Shown here: positions 1 through 7,403 of the stretch, one piece after another
Layout of the letters: every line of letters begins with the position of its first letter
Numbering within the stretch: position 1 is the stretch's first letter
From: Labrenzia sp. OB1
GTDB taxonomy: Bacteria; Pseudomonadota; Alphaproteobacteria; Rhizobiales; Stappiaceae
Reading direction: 5' to 3'
DNA length: 57,909 nucleotides
Assembly (NCBI RefSeq): GCF_001624695.1
Contig: NZ_JSEP01000028.1
Span: 1 to 57,909, forward strand
Made by a program: the position numbers and the translations under genes
The notes under the pieces: generated by a model
What the model saw: only the letters and a program-made list of their open reading frames with translations
Told to the model about the DNA's origin: nothing
The model's database searches: none

Positions 1-800
1 TCATCGAATTCCGCACGAACGCCCGCAACGCCCTCGATGGTATCGAGAAGGTCCTGAACGGTGGTACCAGCCGTGACTGCCAGCGTGGAGCCGGAAATAA
101 CAGCAGTTGTGGAAGAACCGTCGTTCAGCGTCAGGGTGTTGGTTGTCGAAATTCCGGTCGCGGAAGAGAGCAGGGAGCTGGAGTTCAGCGCCTGACCGTC
201 TCCGTCCGTAAGAGTGAAGGTGTTCTTGCCGCCTTCCAGCTGGAAGGATGTCGCACTGCCTTCGCCTTCTGCCAGGTCCGAAAGGTTCAGGCCGGTGGAG
301 AGGCTGGTGTCTGTGTAGTCGACAGCTTCGATGTTCAGCTTGGACGTGGAGTCTTCGTTGAAGATCGTGGTGAGGTCGTTGCCATCGCCGGCAAGCAGGT
401 TCTTGCCCTTGTAACCGGAGTCTTTCGCCAGATCTTCAATCTGGGTGAGCAACTCGTTGTACTGAGCCGTGAACTGCTTACGCTCATACTGACTCTGTGT
501 CTGCAGAGCCTGGTTGGCTTTCGCCTTTGCAGATTCCACCAGATTGGTGATGCTGGAGATACCTTCATCGGCTGCCTTCAGCGTCTGAACGGACTGACCC
601 ATGTCGTCCAGCAAGGTGGACAAGTCATTCGCACGGGACGTCAGGCCAGAAGCGGTGAAGAAGCTGTTCGGGTTGTCCAGCGCGGAGTTCACCTTCTTAC
701 CAGTGGCCAGTTTGTTCTGGACGCTGGACATCATATCAGCGGTAGACTGAAGTGAAGAGAGGTTGGCGCGAACTGCGCTGGAGAGCGTTACGTCACTCAT
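1..800 (-). CDS. flagellin, C-terminal part cut by window edge
   Basis: This is the filament subunit, secreted through the flagellar type III channel and polymerised outside the cell. About 266 residues are visible. They start MSDVTLSSAVRANL and show the helical D0/D1 pattern of flagellins (QNKLATGKKVNSALDNP, then SLQTLK-type heptads to about residue 140), followed by a variable Thr/Ser-rich D2-type region. The conserved C-terminal D1/D0 half lies beyond base 1. The ATG at 800 is preceded by AAGGA at a 7-base spacing. There is no N-terminal signal peptide, as expected for type III export. The nearest gene upstream on the same strand is flaG, 457 bases away. Confidence 0.93.
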   Translation of the reverse strand, partial: MSDVTLSSAVRANLSSLQSTADMMSSVQNKLATGKKVNSALDNPNSFFTASGLTSRANDLSTLLDDMGQSVQTLKAADEGISSITNLVESAKAKANQALQTQSQYERKQFTAQYNELLTQIEDLAKDSGYKGKNLLAGDGNDLTTIFNEDSTSKLNIEAVDYTDTSLSTGLNLSDLAEGEGSATSFQLEGGKNTFTLTDGDGQALNSSSLLSSATGISTTNTLTLNDGSSTTAVISGSTLAVTAGTTVQDLLDTIEGVAGVRAEFD

Positions 801-1257
801 GGTATGTCCTTTCTAGGAATACAAGATACAGAGACCCTTCCTGGGCCCGGCGACATAAAACGACTGGGGGACGTAAGAAAATCTAAACAAACGTGGTTAG
901 CGCCTGTTAACCTTAATGCAGCGTAAACAGCATGCCGAAGTATTTGCAGTCCTTGTTTCTGAAGTGCCGATCCAGAGTGGCTTAAATCGAGCTTTAAAGA
1001 CTGTGGGGAGGAAGGAGAGGGCAATATATGATCGCAGCGCCAGGCTCGGGCGGCGCTGCTTCAAAATGCCGTATCCGACTGCCGGTCCGTCCGCTAAAGC
1101 GAAGGAGATAGAGGCAGGATGAATGATCGCCGGCTTCCGCTGAAGTCCACGTTGGATTGCCTGGAAGCCGGGCCCGGGTCAAAGAGAAACGGCCAGAGCT
1201 TTCGAAGGCGGACGATGCGGGGCGTCATGGAGCCTGCCTCGAAGGGCGGCTGAAGTG
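801..1257. other. intergenic region upstream of flagellin
   Basis: No gene is supported in these 457 bases; the short open frames lack ribosome sites and conserved sequence. A TTAACCTTAA palindrome lies at 907-916, and the same TTAA-N2-TTAA layout recurs at 10009-10018 upstream of flgF. A sigma-54-like GG lies near 973 on the minus strand, but its -12 element is off consensus. The flagellin promoter must be here, but I cannot place it with confidence. Confidence 0.5.
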
Positions 1258-1653
1258 TCAGACCACCAGTTGAACCGGTTTCGGCGTCTGGTTGGACTGA
1301 TGATCTTCCATCGTCTTCGAGTAAGCCCTGAGGCGCAGCAGGGTTTCGCTCGGAATTTGACGCACAACCTGACCGGTATCGGTGTTGGTTGCAACGTAGA
1401 CCATGCTCTCGCTGTCCGGATCCAGAACGTTTCGGCGCTCAAGGCGCGGAGTAATCGGATCCTGCTGCATTTGCTGGTCGCGAGCGTTGTTCGCAGCCCT
1501 TTGGCCGCCACTGCCCTCTTCGGAGGGTTTAACCGTGGCTTCTGCCGGCAGTTCAGTTTTTGCCGCGGGCGCGTTCCGTTCTGGAGCCCGCGTAACCGGC
1601 GTGATCGCCGTGTACGTCGGCGATGGCGGCCGGGCCAGTCCCGTGTCCATCAT
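1258..1653 (-). CDS. flaG: FlaG-family flagellar protein
   Basis: A small (131-residue) soluble protein. The C-terminal half carries the FlaG-type pattern: VYVATNTDTGQVVRQIP followed by SETLLRLRAYSK (about residues 84-113). The first 70 residues are Pro/Ala/Glu-rich and probably disordered. FlaG proteins influence filament length and assembly in Vibrio and Pseudomonas; the exact role in alphaproteobacteria is less clear. Of the two tandem ATGs, the first has GGAG five bases upstream. A sigma-54-type promoter lies about 170 bases upstream (1820-1834). The position beside flagellin supports a late filament role. Confidence 0.75.
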   Translation of the reverse strand: MMDTGLARPPSPTYTAITPVTRAPERNAPAAKTELPAEATVKPSEEGSGGQRAANNARDQQMQQDPITPRLERRNVLDPDSESMVYVATNTDTGQVVRQIPSETLLRLRAYSKTMEDHQSNQTPKPVQLVV

Positions 1654-1819
1654 CTTCTCTCCGGGTTACTTCATACATATACCCTAGCCGTTGCAAAATA
1701 ACGTAAGGGCATGAAAAATTTATGAACGGAATAGATACGATTTGACGGGTCGGTTCCGGCGCTGATTCGGCTCTCTCTGATTCGCAACAGGAAAAGCCCC
1801 AATTTCGCGGCGTATTCTG

Positions 1820-1834
1820 GCGATTCACGTGCCG
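1820..1834 (-). promoter_or_regulatory. sigma-54-type promoter for flaG
   Basis: The minus strand reads CGGCACGTGAATCGC. It has the invariant GG and GC separated by exactly ten bases and the GGCACG -24 block, matching the two sites before flgI and flgF. The predicted transcript start near 1808 leaves a leader of about 155 bases before flaG, which is long but possible. Confidence 0.65.
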
Positions 1835-1844
1835 GGAAATGCAC

Positions 1845-1868
1845 AAAAGCTCCCGTCTCCGGGAGCCT
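1845..1868 (-). terminator. rho-independent terminator of flgI-flgJ-flgN operon
   Basis: A seven-base stem (GCTCCCG / CGGGAGC) with loop TCTC at 1849-1866 is followed on the minus strand by TTTT. It lies downstream of the flgN-like gene and of the 109-base repeat. It overlaps the region just upstream of the flaG sigma-54 promoter, so it would insulate flaG from readthrough. Confidence 0.65.
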
Positions 1869-1924
1869 TCAGGAAGTGATCGGTCTCATGCCGATTCATG
1901 CTCGTCCCTGCGTCGGGGACTTGG

Positions 1925-2033
1925 AGCCTGTCGCGTTTAAGCAGGTTTATGAGGTCAGGAAGACGCTCGAGGTAGTGTTTGCATCACAAATGCGTTCGGG
2001 CGATTGCCCGAATTCAATTTAACCCGACATGCT
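1925..2033 (+). repeat. 109-bp dispersed element, copy 1
   Basis: This stretch aligns without gaps to the reverse complement of 17684-17792, with about 91 of 109 positions identical by hand alignment. Both copies end in imperfect terminal inverted repeats of the form AGCATGTCGCGTTTAA. The element holds an internal perfect hairpin, TTCGGGCGATTGCCCGAA, at 1995-2012. Its edge abuts the TGA stop codon of the flgN-like gene (minus strand). It fits a MITE- or REP-like intergenic repeat. Confidence 0.8.
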
Positions 2034-2528
2034 TCAAAGGGATTGATTGATAGCTATCCCGTGCGCCATCTGCGGTGCTGTCGGTGCCGAACCGTTACGT
2101 CCATACGTCGTTGGCGCGGCCGCGTTCTTGGCGCCCGCCACCTTGGCGACCGTGGCGACAATACTGCCTGCCACATCGCGCGCGGTGGAGAGGACGGCCA
2201 GGTTGATCCGCAGGACAGGCTGAAACTCGCCGTGTTGACGGCGCAGGGCCTGCGTCGACGCCGGTGCAAGGTTGCCGAGCGCCACCGCATGTTCCTTGGC
2301 GGTGATCATGCCGCGCGTGTATTCATGGATAAGACGGGCCTTGTCCGGCTGGAGATCGCCGGCCTTCTGCAACTTGCCGGCCCGCACGAGTTCGGTTTCC
2401 ATTTCAATGACGGACAAAAGCGCTTCCATGGTGCCGGACAGGGCGTTGCAGAATACTTCCGCATCCTGGTGGCTCGTCGGCCGGTCAAGGGAAAACGGAA
2501 ACGTCGTCGTATCTGGTTGAGCTGTCAT
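2034..2528 (-). CDS. FlgN-like flagellar chaperone candidate
   Basis: A 164-residue soluble, mostly helical protein. Residues 30-75 have the spacing of FlgN-family export chaperones (ALLSVIEMETELVRAGK, then LQPDKARLIHEYTRGM). FlgN binds hook-filament junction proteins FlgK and FlgL before export. The C-terminal 50 residues are Ala-rich and poorly conserved. It overlaps the preceding flgJ stop by ATGA, so it is translationally coupled third in the flgI-flgJ operon. The family call rests on the heptad pattern and position; another flagellar chaperone is possible. The stop codon touches the edge of the 109-bp repeat. Confidence 0.6.
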   Translation of the reverse strand: MTAQPDTTTFPFSLDRPTSHQDAEVFCNALSGTMEALLSVIEMETELVRAGKLQKAGDLQPDKARLIHEYTRGMITAKEHAVALGNLAPASTQALRRQHGEFQPVLRINLAVLSTARDVAGSIVATVAKVAGAKNAAAPTTYGRNGSAPTAPQMAHGIAINQSL

Positions 2529-2836
2529 CTGGCCCCCTCCTGCAAAGAAAGCAATTCGCGTTCCACGCTATCGGCAAGTCCGATGCCGCCGTTATCGGCG
2601 ATGGTGCGTGCATATTCGTCGATCAATAGGCTCTGCCAGGCATCCGCGCCGTGACCGCTGCCCCAGGTGCCACCTTCCTCCAATCCGGTAAACATGCTCT
2701 GAAGCATGGTGTTCAAAAACACCGCTTCGAATTCCTGAGCCGCCTTGCGGGCCGAGGTCTTGTCGTTACGGTCAACTCCCCGGATTGAATCCATCGGGTT
2801 CTGCTGGCCGGTGGGAGGTGTTATCGCCTCAAACAT
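2525..2836 (-). CDS. flgJ: rod-binding protein, FlgJ N-terminal domain type (CheL-like)
   Basis: A 103-residue protein matching only the N-terminal rod-scaffold domain of FlgJ: AAQEFEAVFLNTMLQSMF and DEYARTIADNGGIGLAD are the family signatures. The C-terminal muramidase domain of enterobacterial FlgJ is absent, as is usual in alphaproteobacteria, where the short form is often named CheL. It should cap the growing rod in the periplasm, with a separate enzyme cutting peptidoglycan; the MltB-type protein at 5.5-6.3 kb is a candidate. A GTG at 2839 is also possible, but the ATG at 2836 has GAGG at a better seven-base spacing and forms a TGATG junction with flgI. Confidence 0.88.
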   Translation of the reverse strand: MFEAITPPTGQQNPMDSIRGVDRNDKTSARKAAQEFEAVFLNTMLQSMFTGLEEGGTWGSGHGADAWQSLLIDEYARTIADNGGIGLADSVERELLSLQEGAR

Positions 2837-3981
2837 CACAGTACCTCGATTTCTGCCTGCAGTGCGCCGGATGCCTTGATGGCCTGCAGGATGGAGATCA
2901 TGTCGCGGGGGCCAATGCCCAGAGCGTTCAGTCCGTCGACCAGCTGTTTCAGCGTGACTGTCTCCGGAACGATCGCAAGCTTCGTCGCGCCGTCCTCGTT
3001 CACGGAAACCTCCGAACGCGGCACCACGACGGTCTCTCCGTTGGCAAAGGGCAGTGGCTGGGCAACCTGGGGCGTCTCGGCGATCGTTACCGTCAGGTTC
3101 CCCTGGGCGACGGCGACCATGGAGACCTTGACGTCCTGTCCCATGACGATGATGCCGGAGTTTTCGTCGATGACGACGCGGGCTGCGAGGTCCGGTTCGA
3201 CGATCAACTGCTCGATGTCCGTCAGCAGATCGACAATGTTGCCGTCATAGCGTTGCGGCAGATCGAGACGCACCGTGGCGGGGTCGAGCGGTTCAGCGGT
3301 CGGAAGGCCGATCAACTCGTTGATGGAGAGTGCGACCCGACGTGCGGTGGTCAGGTCCGGATTGCGCAATGCGAGCCGCAGGGTGGTCAGGGAAGCGAGC
3401 TGGAAGTCCAGTTCACGCTCGACCAGGGCACCGTTGGCAATGCGCCCGGACGTAGGAACGCCGCGTACGACGGAAGCGGCGTCCGCCTGGGCAGAGAAGC
3501 CGCCGATCGCCACGGAACCCTGAGCGATGGCATAAACCTCGCCATCGGCGCCGACCAGAGGAGTGACCAGAAGGGTGCCGCCCTGCAGCGATTCCGAATC
3601 CCCGAGGGCGCTGACGTTCACATCGATCCGCGTGCCCTGAGTGGAAAAGGGCGGCAGGTTCGCCGTGACCATCACCGCGGCCACCGTATCGGTGTTCAGA
3701 TCGACATTCCGGGTGTTGACGCCGAGACGTTCCAGCATCGCCTGCAGGCTCTGCTGGGTGAAGGGAGAGTTGTTGAGTGAATCGCCCGTGCCATTCAGGC
3801 CGACGACAAGACCGTAGCCGATCAGCTGGTTTTCCCGGATCCCCTCGAAATCGGCAATGTCCTTGATGCGGGAGGCGGCAGACGCGGGCGTCATCAAAAC
3901 AGCCGTCCCGATGATCAGGGCGGCTGCAACGCGCGAGATCCGCGCGGTCAATCCGAAAATCTTTTCACCCAATTTTTGCAT
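2836..3981 (-). CDS. flgI: flagellar P-ring protein FlgI
   Basis: FlgI builds the periplasmic P-ring, the bushing around the rod in the peptidoglycan layer. The 381 residues match family length. An N-terminal signal peptide (about 1-38, ending in TPASAAS) precedes the family start RIKDIADFEGIRENQLIGYG, and the C-terminus has the LNALGIGPRDMISILQAIK motif. The frame stays open further upstream to 4251, but that extension lacks a signal sequence and would overlap the promoter; the ATG at 3981 places the signal peptide correctly. It is first in the flgI-flgJ-flgN operon and diverges from fliX. A sigma-54 promoter lies 69 bases upstream. Confidence 0.95.
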   Translation of the reverse strand: MQKLGEKIFGLTARISRVAAALIIGTAVLMTPASAASRIKDIADFEGIRENQLIGYGLVVGLNGTGDSLNNSPFTQQSLQAMLERLGVNTRNVDLNTDTVAAVMVTANLPPFSTQGTRIDVNVSALGDSESLQGGTLLVTPLVGADGEVYAIAQGSVAIGGFSAQADAASVVRGVPTSGRIANGALVERELDFQLASLTTLRLALRNPDLTTARRVALSINELIGLPTAEPLDPATVRLDLPQRYDGNIVDLLTDIEQLIVEPDLAARVVIDENSGIIVMGQDVKVSMVAVAQGNLTVTIAETPQVAQPLPFANGETVVVPRSEVSVNEDGATKLAIVPETVTLKQLVDGLNALGIGPRDMISILQAIKASGALQAEIEVL

Positions 3982-4049
3982 TGCTGGTTCTGGCCCGTTT
4001 TCCCGATCCGGCGAAACCTGCCGGGTCACACATTCTGGCATTGCGTAAT

Positions 4050-4064
4050 GCGAGAGACGTGCCA
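4050..4064 (-). promoter_or_regulatory. sigma-54-type promoter for flgI
   Basis: The minus strand reads TGGCACGTCTCTCGC, with a perfect TGGCACG -24 block and GG-N10-GC spacing. Its -12 element is TCGC against the usual TTGC. The predicted start near 4038 gives a leader of about 57 bases. The GGCAA-N3-TTGCC palindrome lies about 120 bases upstream, an enhancer-like distance for a sigma-54 activator. Confidence 0.75.
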
Positions 4065-4186
4065 CTTTCACAGTGCCTGCTGTTCTTTCCAATAATTTGC
4101 CCGGATTTTGGGTGAATTGCTGGTACAATCGCAAGCATATCCGCGCAATATCGCCGATCTGGGTAAAGAAAATGCGTTTGCCGGGC

Positions 4187-4199
4187 GGCAAATATTGCC
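4187..4199. promoter_or_regulatory. GGCAA-N3-TTGCC palindrome, copy 1 (flgI/fliX)
   Basis: GGCAAATATTGCC is a perfect 5-3-5 inverted repeat between divergent flgI and fliX. Identical arms recur at 10119, 21608 and 21739, always between divergent flagellar operons. It is probably a regulator binding site; FlbD, the sigma-54 activator that works with FliX in Caulobacter, is the leading candidate by inference. Confidence 0.65.
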
Positions 4200-4264
4200 C
4201 AACCCACAAGGACTCATTTACCCTTGGCGGCAGAATCTGACGGGCAGGCAACCTATTTCACCGG

Positions 4265-4284
4265 CGAGACACCAAATTGTCTCG
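4265..4284. promoter_or_regulatory. inverted repeat upstream of fliX
   Basis: CGAGACA and TGTCTCG are perfect seven-base arms separated by CCAAAT, 60 bases before the fliX start. It could be an operator or an RNA hairpin in the fliX leader. The sequence does not resemble a CtrA box, and I know no regulator for it. Confidence 0.35.
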
Positions 4285-4343
4285 GTCAAATGGACCCACA
4301 TTAATGAGACGCGCTCCAAGCCACAGATGGACCGGAAGAGAAA

Positions 4344-4763
4344 ATGCGTATCACTGGCAATAAACCGATCACTGGCGTCCAGGGGAAAGGCGCTAAGAAA
4401 CGCAGCCCGTCCGGGGCGGACCAGTTCGCGCCCGATATGGGCACGGAGGCATCGCCGTCCGCGCAGACGGCCGGTGGCGCTTCCATCCAGGGGATGGATG
4501 CGCTTCTGGCCCTGCAGGAGGTCGACGAGGTTGCCGAGCGCCGGTCCAGGGCAGCCAGACGCGGGCACTCCATGCTCGACTCGCTGGAGGCCGTGCGCGC
4601 GGATCTGCTCGCCGGGCATGTTTCCGAAGACCGGCTGGAGATGCTCGCGCAGGAAGTTTCCAAACGTCATGCCAGTGGCGATCCCGATGTGGATTCGGTG
4701 ATGGAAGAGATCGAATTGCGTGTCAAAGTCGAATTGGCGAAGCTCGGCAGATTCATGGATTAA
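4344..4763 (+). CDS. fliX: flagellar assembly checkpoint protein FliX
   Basis: FliX couples completion of early basal-body parts to activation of the sigma-54 regulator FlbD in Caulobacter. The 139 residues show a basic, disordered first 45 positions and then the conserved block: GMDALLALQEVDEVAERRSR and ARRGHSMLDSLEAVRADLL, with a short helical C-terminus. It diverges from flgI, the classic fliX position. GGAAGAG precedes the ATG closely. Its presence implies an flbD gene elsewhere in the genome. Confidence 0.85.
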   Translation: MRITGNKPITGVQGKGAKKRSPSGADQFAPDMGTEASPSAQTAGGASIQGMDALLALQEVDEVAERRSRAARRGHSMLDSLEAVRADLLAGHVSEDRLEMLAQEVSKRHASGDPDVDSVMEEIELRVKVELAKLGRFMD

Positions 4764-4867
4764 GGCGTCGAGCAGACGAGCCGAATATGCGTCAGAAGCG
4801 GGTTGAATTTACGCAACGTTTTGAAACTTCTGGTATTTCCCAGTTTTCATTTTTTTCAAATGGACCG

Positions 4868-4896
4868 TTGTCGGTTGGAGGATGCGGTTATATATT
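4868..4896 (+). promoter_or_regulatory. sigma-70-type promoter for dksA
   Basis: TTGTCG at 4868-4873 and TATATT at 4891-4896 are separated by exactly 17 bases. Transcription would start about 25 bases before the dksA ATG at 4929, making dksA independent of fliX. Confidence 0.55.
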
Positions 4897-4928
4897 GCGC
4901 CCGGCCTAACGGTAATCCGGAGCTATCG

Positions 4929-5345
4929 ATGACGGTTGAAATAGAGTCTGACTACCGACCCTCGGAAGACGAGCCGTTCATGAATGACAGGCAGCGGGAG
5001 TACTTCCGTAACAAGCTGCTGTCCTGGAAAGAGGACATCCTGAGGGAGAGCAAGGAAACGCTCACCAATCTTCAGGAAGAAAGCCAGAATCATCCCGACT
5101 TTGCAGACCGTGCGTCGTCTGAATCGGATCGTTCGATCGAGTTGCGCGCGCGTGACCGGCAACGGAAGCTGATTTCAAAGATCGACGATGCGCTGGAACG
5201 TATTGTCGACGGGAGCTACGGCTATTGCGAGGAGACGGGCGAACCAATTTCGCTGCGGCGCCTTGAAGCCCGGCCGATCGCCACCTTGTCGATTGAAGCC
5301 CAGGAAGCACATGAACGCCGCGAAAAGGTTTATCGCGACGACTGA
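4929..5345 (+). CDS. dksA: DksA-type RNA polymerase-binding transcription factor
   Basis: DksA enters the secondary channel of RNA polymerase and, with ppGpp, shifts promoter choice. The 138 residues show an N-terminal helix with KLLSWKEDIL, a coiled coil whose tip has DFADRASSESDRSIEL (the DxxA tip motif, DRAS here), and the C-terminal globular domain YGYCEETGEPISLRRLEARP. Only one of the four zinc-ligand cysteines of E. coli DksA is present; the others are Thr, Ser and Ala. It therefore belongs to the cysteine-poor group common in alphaproteobacteria. The frame is open upstream to 4803, but the ATG at 4929 is where family similarity starts and follows a good promoter. A terminator follows. 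Confidence 0.92.
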   Translation: MTVEIESDYRPSEDEPFMNDRQREYFRNKLLSWKEDILRESKETLTNLQEESQNHPDFADRASSESDRSIELRARDRQRKLISKIDDALERIVDGSYGYCEETGEPISLRRLEARPIATLSIEAQEAHERREKVYRDD

Positions 5346-5384
5346 CTTTTCATGACCGGCGGTGTTGCCGCATGACGTGATTTC

Positions 5385-5413
5385 AAACCTTCCCCTTGCG
5401 GGAAGGTTTTTTT
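5385..5413 (+). terminator. rho-independent terminator of dksA
   Basis: The stem AAACCTTCCC / GGGAAGGTTT with a short TTGC-containing loop is followed by a run of seven T. It sits 40 bases after the dksA stop. Confidence 0.88.
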
Positions 5414-5472
5414 GTGAAGCGGCTGCGTTCAGGCCGGCGTCGGCAAAGGCTTGTAACGTGACTCCGTCATGA

Positions 5473-6279
5473 TCAGCCGGCGATCTTGTCCGCCATCACC
5501 GAAATCGTCTGGACGTAAACGCTCGCCTTGTTCCATTTCTGCAGAACTCTGTAGTTGGCCGTTCCCGGGCCCCAACTCCGACCGCGGCGCCAGCCGTGCT
5601 TAGCCAGATAATTGGCCGTTGAAGCGAGAACGTCGGGGATCGAGCGGACCAGGTCGCGGCGGCCGTTGCGGTCATAGTCGACGGCGTATTTGACATAGGA
5701 GGATGCCAGAAACTGGGTCTGGCCGAGTTCGCCCGCCCAGGCGCCCTTCATCTCTTCCGGTGACATGTCGCGGCGCTGAACGATGATCAGGGCGGCAACC
5801 AGTTCGTTGGTAAAAAATGCCGAGCGACGGCAATCATAGGCGAGGGTGGCAAGAGACTGAAGCACCGGCATGTTGCCGGAAAAACTGCCGTAGTTGGTTT
5901 CCAGACCCCAGATCGCCAGAATGACCGGCGCCGGAACGCCGTACTTCTTTTCAATGCCTCTGAAGATGCGCGCGTAGGTCTGGCCGAGTTTTTGACCGCG
6001 CCGGATCATCGCGTTGTTGACCCGCTTGGCGTAGAACTGATCGAAGCTCAGCTTGAAGGATTTCTGGCCGCGGTCCAGCCGGATGACCTTGGGATTGTAA
6101 CTGACATTCTGCAGGGACCGCTGCACGATCCTCTGTTTAAGGCCATGGCGGGAGGCATCGGCGATGAAGGATTGTTTCCAGGCTTCAAAGCCTGCCGGGC
6201 CGTTGCCGCAGCTGGCGCTCAGAGCCGGCGTGACCGCGAAAAGACCCAATCCTAAAAAACAAACGAGTAACCGGACCAT
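5473..6279 (-). CDS. MltB-family lytic murein transglycosylase
   Basis: A periplasmic glycan-cleaving enzyme (GH103 type) of 268 residues. A signal peptide covers about residues 1-22 (LLVCFLGLGLFAVTPALSA), followed by FEAWKQSF and the catalytic-region signature ILAIWGLETNYGSFSGN, in which Glu127 is the expected acid. GELGQTQFLASSYVKYAVD and the C-terminal GWRRGRSWG block are also typical of the family. The ATG at 6279 has GAGGA five bases upstream and gives a proper signal peptide; the frame extends 12 codons further without a ribosome site. It sits among flagellar genes, so it might open peptidoglycan for the rod in place of the missing FlgJ muramidase domain; that link is inference. Confidence 0.88.
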   Translation of the reverse strand: MVRLLVCFLGLGLFAVTPALSASCGNGPAGFEAWKQSFIADASRHGLKQRIVQRSLQNVSYNPKVIRLDRGQKSFKLSFDQFYAKRVNNAMIRRGQKLGQTYARIFRGIEKKYGVPAPVILAIWGLETNYGSFSGNMPVLQSLATLAYDCRRSAFFTNELVAALIIVQRRDMSPEEMKGAWAGELGQTQFLASSYVKYAVDYDRNGRRDLVRSIPDVLASTANYLAKHGWRRGRSWGPGTANYRVLQKWNKASVYVQTISVMADKIAG

Positions 6280-6653
6280 CAAATCCTCACTGAATCGAAA
6301 TTGACCTGTAGTCATTCTAGCTCAAAACGACCCAACGTCATCCTGGCATTGGCAGCGTCTCGAAACTGCACCTGCCTGACACTGTTCGACGCTTTCAGGT
6401 AAGGGGCGGCGGCGGGGCACTGCGGCTGGTGCCGTATCAATGGAACCGTATACCGATCCCGAGGCAGACCCCTTTTTGAGAGGCCGCGGTTAAGAGAACG
6501 GGCATGGCGCTCGGGGAGCGAGACACCATGCCCGTCGTCAGCCGGAGCCGCAGACGCTTCTAGAACACGCCAACGGCGGCCGGCCGGGGGGACGTGAGAC
6601 CACGGGCCCGTGATCGAAAACCGACCGGGTCCGTGATCTGATAGGGGGCCGGG
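6280..6653. other. intergenic region with nested hairpin, downstream of flgH
   Basis: No gene is supported. A ten-base perfect inverted repeat (ACGGGCATGG at 6498-6507, CCATGCCCGT at 6526-6535) encloses a second stem (CGCTC / GAGCG at 6508-6520). There is no T-run on either side, so it is not a standard terminator. It could be a bidirectional rho-dependent stop, a processed 3' end of the flgFGAH mRNA, or a small structured RNA. Confidence 0.5.
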
Positions 6654-7403
6654 TCAGAACGGCAGGAGGATATCCAGGACCTGGTTGCCGACGCGCGGCT
6701 GCTGGACATCGGATATCTGGCCGCGGCCGCCATAGCCGATACGGGCTTCCGCGATCTGTTCGCTGGCAATGCGGTTGTTCGCGGTGATGTCTTCCGGACG
6801 GACGATACCGGCAACAATCATTTCGCGGACTTCGAAGTTGACGCGCACTTCCTGACGGCCTTCGATCACCAGGTTGCCGTTTGGCAGGACCTGGGTCACA
6901 ACGGCGGCCACCGTCGTCTGCAGCGTTTCGTTGCGGTCGACGCTTCCGTCTCCCTCGAAACTGGAATTGCTGTTGGTGCTTGCGATGTCGCTGGCCGCGA
7001 CACTGGCCGGCATGAAGATCGTGTCGATAGCCGTGCCGAGCGCACCGCCGACGCCGGCTCCGCTGGTTTCCGAACGGCTGCGTTCGGTCTTGTTCTCGAT
7101 TTCGGCCTGATCGTCGATGGTGACGACAACGGTCAGGATGTCACCGACCTGGCTGGCGCGCTGGTCCTTGAAGAAGGCGCGGCTTCCTGACTGCCAGAGC
7201 GAATTCGGATTGTAATGCGCCTGCTGCGGTTCCGGCATGGGCATCTGAACAGGGCGGTAGCCCGGTGTCGTTGTCGGATCCTGGATGGCGTTCAGCACCG
7301 GTTGCTGGCCGACATTGGCGAGCTTGTCGGCGGTGCCGCATCCTGCTGCGAGAGCGCTCAGCGCGATGCTCGCCAGCAGGCTTCTGGGAAGGGAGGTCAG
7401 CAT
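6654..7403 (-). CDS. flgH: flagellar L-ring lipoprotein FlgH
   Basis: FlgH forms the outer-membrane L-ring around the rod. The 249 residues begin with a lipoprotein signal whose lipobox LAAGC places the acylated Cys at residue 22. The family blocks follow: SLWQSGSRAFFKDQRASQVGD, then LTVVVTIDDQAEIENKTERS, and the C-terminal EVRVNFEVREMIVAGIVRPEDI with NNRIASEQIAEARIGYGGRG. The start overlaps the flgA stop as TAATG. It is the last gene of flgF-flgG-flgA-flgH. Confidence 0.96.
   Translation of the reverse strand: MLTSLPRSLLASIALSALAAGCGTADKLANVGQQPVLNAIQDPTTTPGYRPVQMPMPEPQQAHYNPNSLWQSGSRAFFKDQRASQVGDILTVVVTIDDQAEIENKTERSRSETSGAGVGGALGTAIDTIFMPASVAASDIASTNSNSSFEGDGSVDRNETLQTTVAAVVTQVLPNGNLVIEGRQEVRVNFEVREMIVAGIVRPEDITANNRIASEQIAEARIGYGGRGQISDVQQPRVGNQVLDILLPF

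Noticed and set aside
905..922. CtrA box before flagellin
   Set aside because: TTAA half-sites are present, but spacing is two or six bases, not seven.
955..975. Sigma-54 promoter for flagellin on the minus strand
   Set aside because: The -24 block CGGCAC is good, but the position expected for GC at -12 reads AC.
3982..4251. N-terminal extension of FlgI by 90 codons
   Set aside because: It would bury the signal peptide and span the sigma-54 promoter; similarity starts at ATG 3981.
6560..6817. Small 85-codon gene overlapping the flgH 3' end
   Set aside because: Arg/Ser/Pro-rich shadow of flgH in another frame, no ribosome site.
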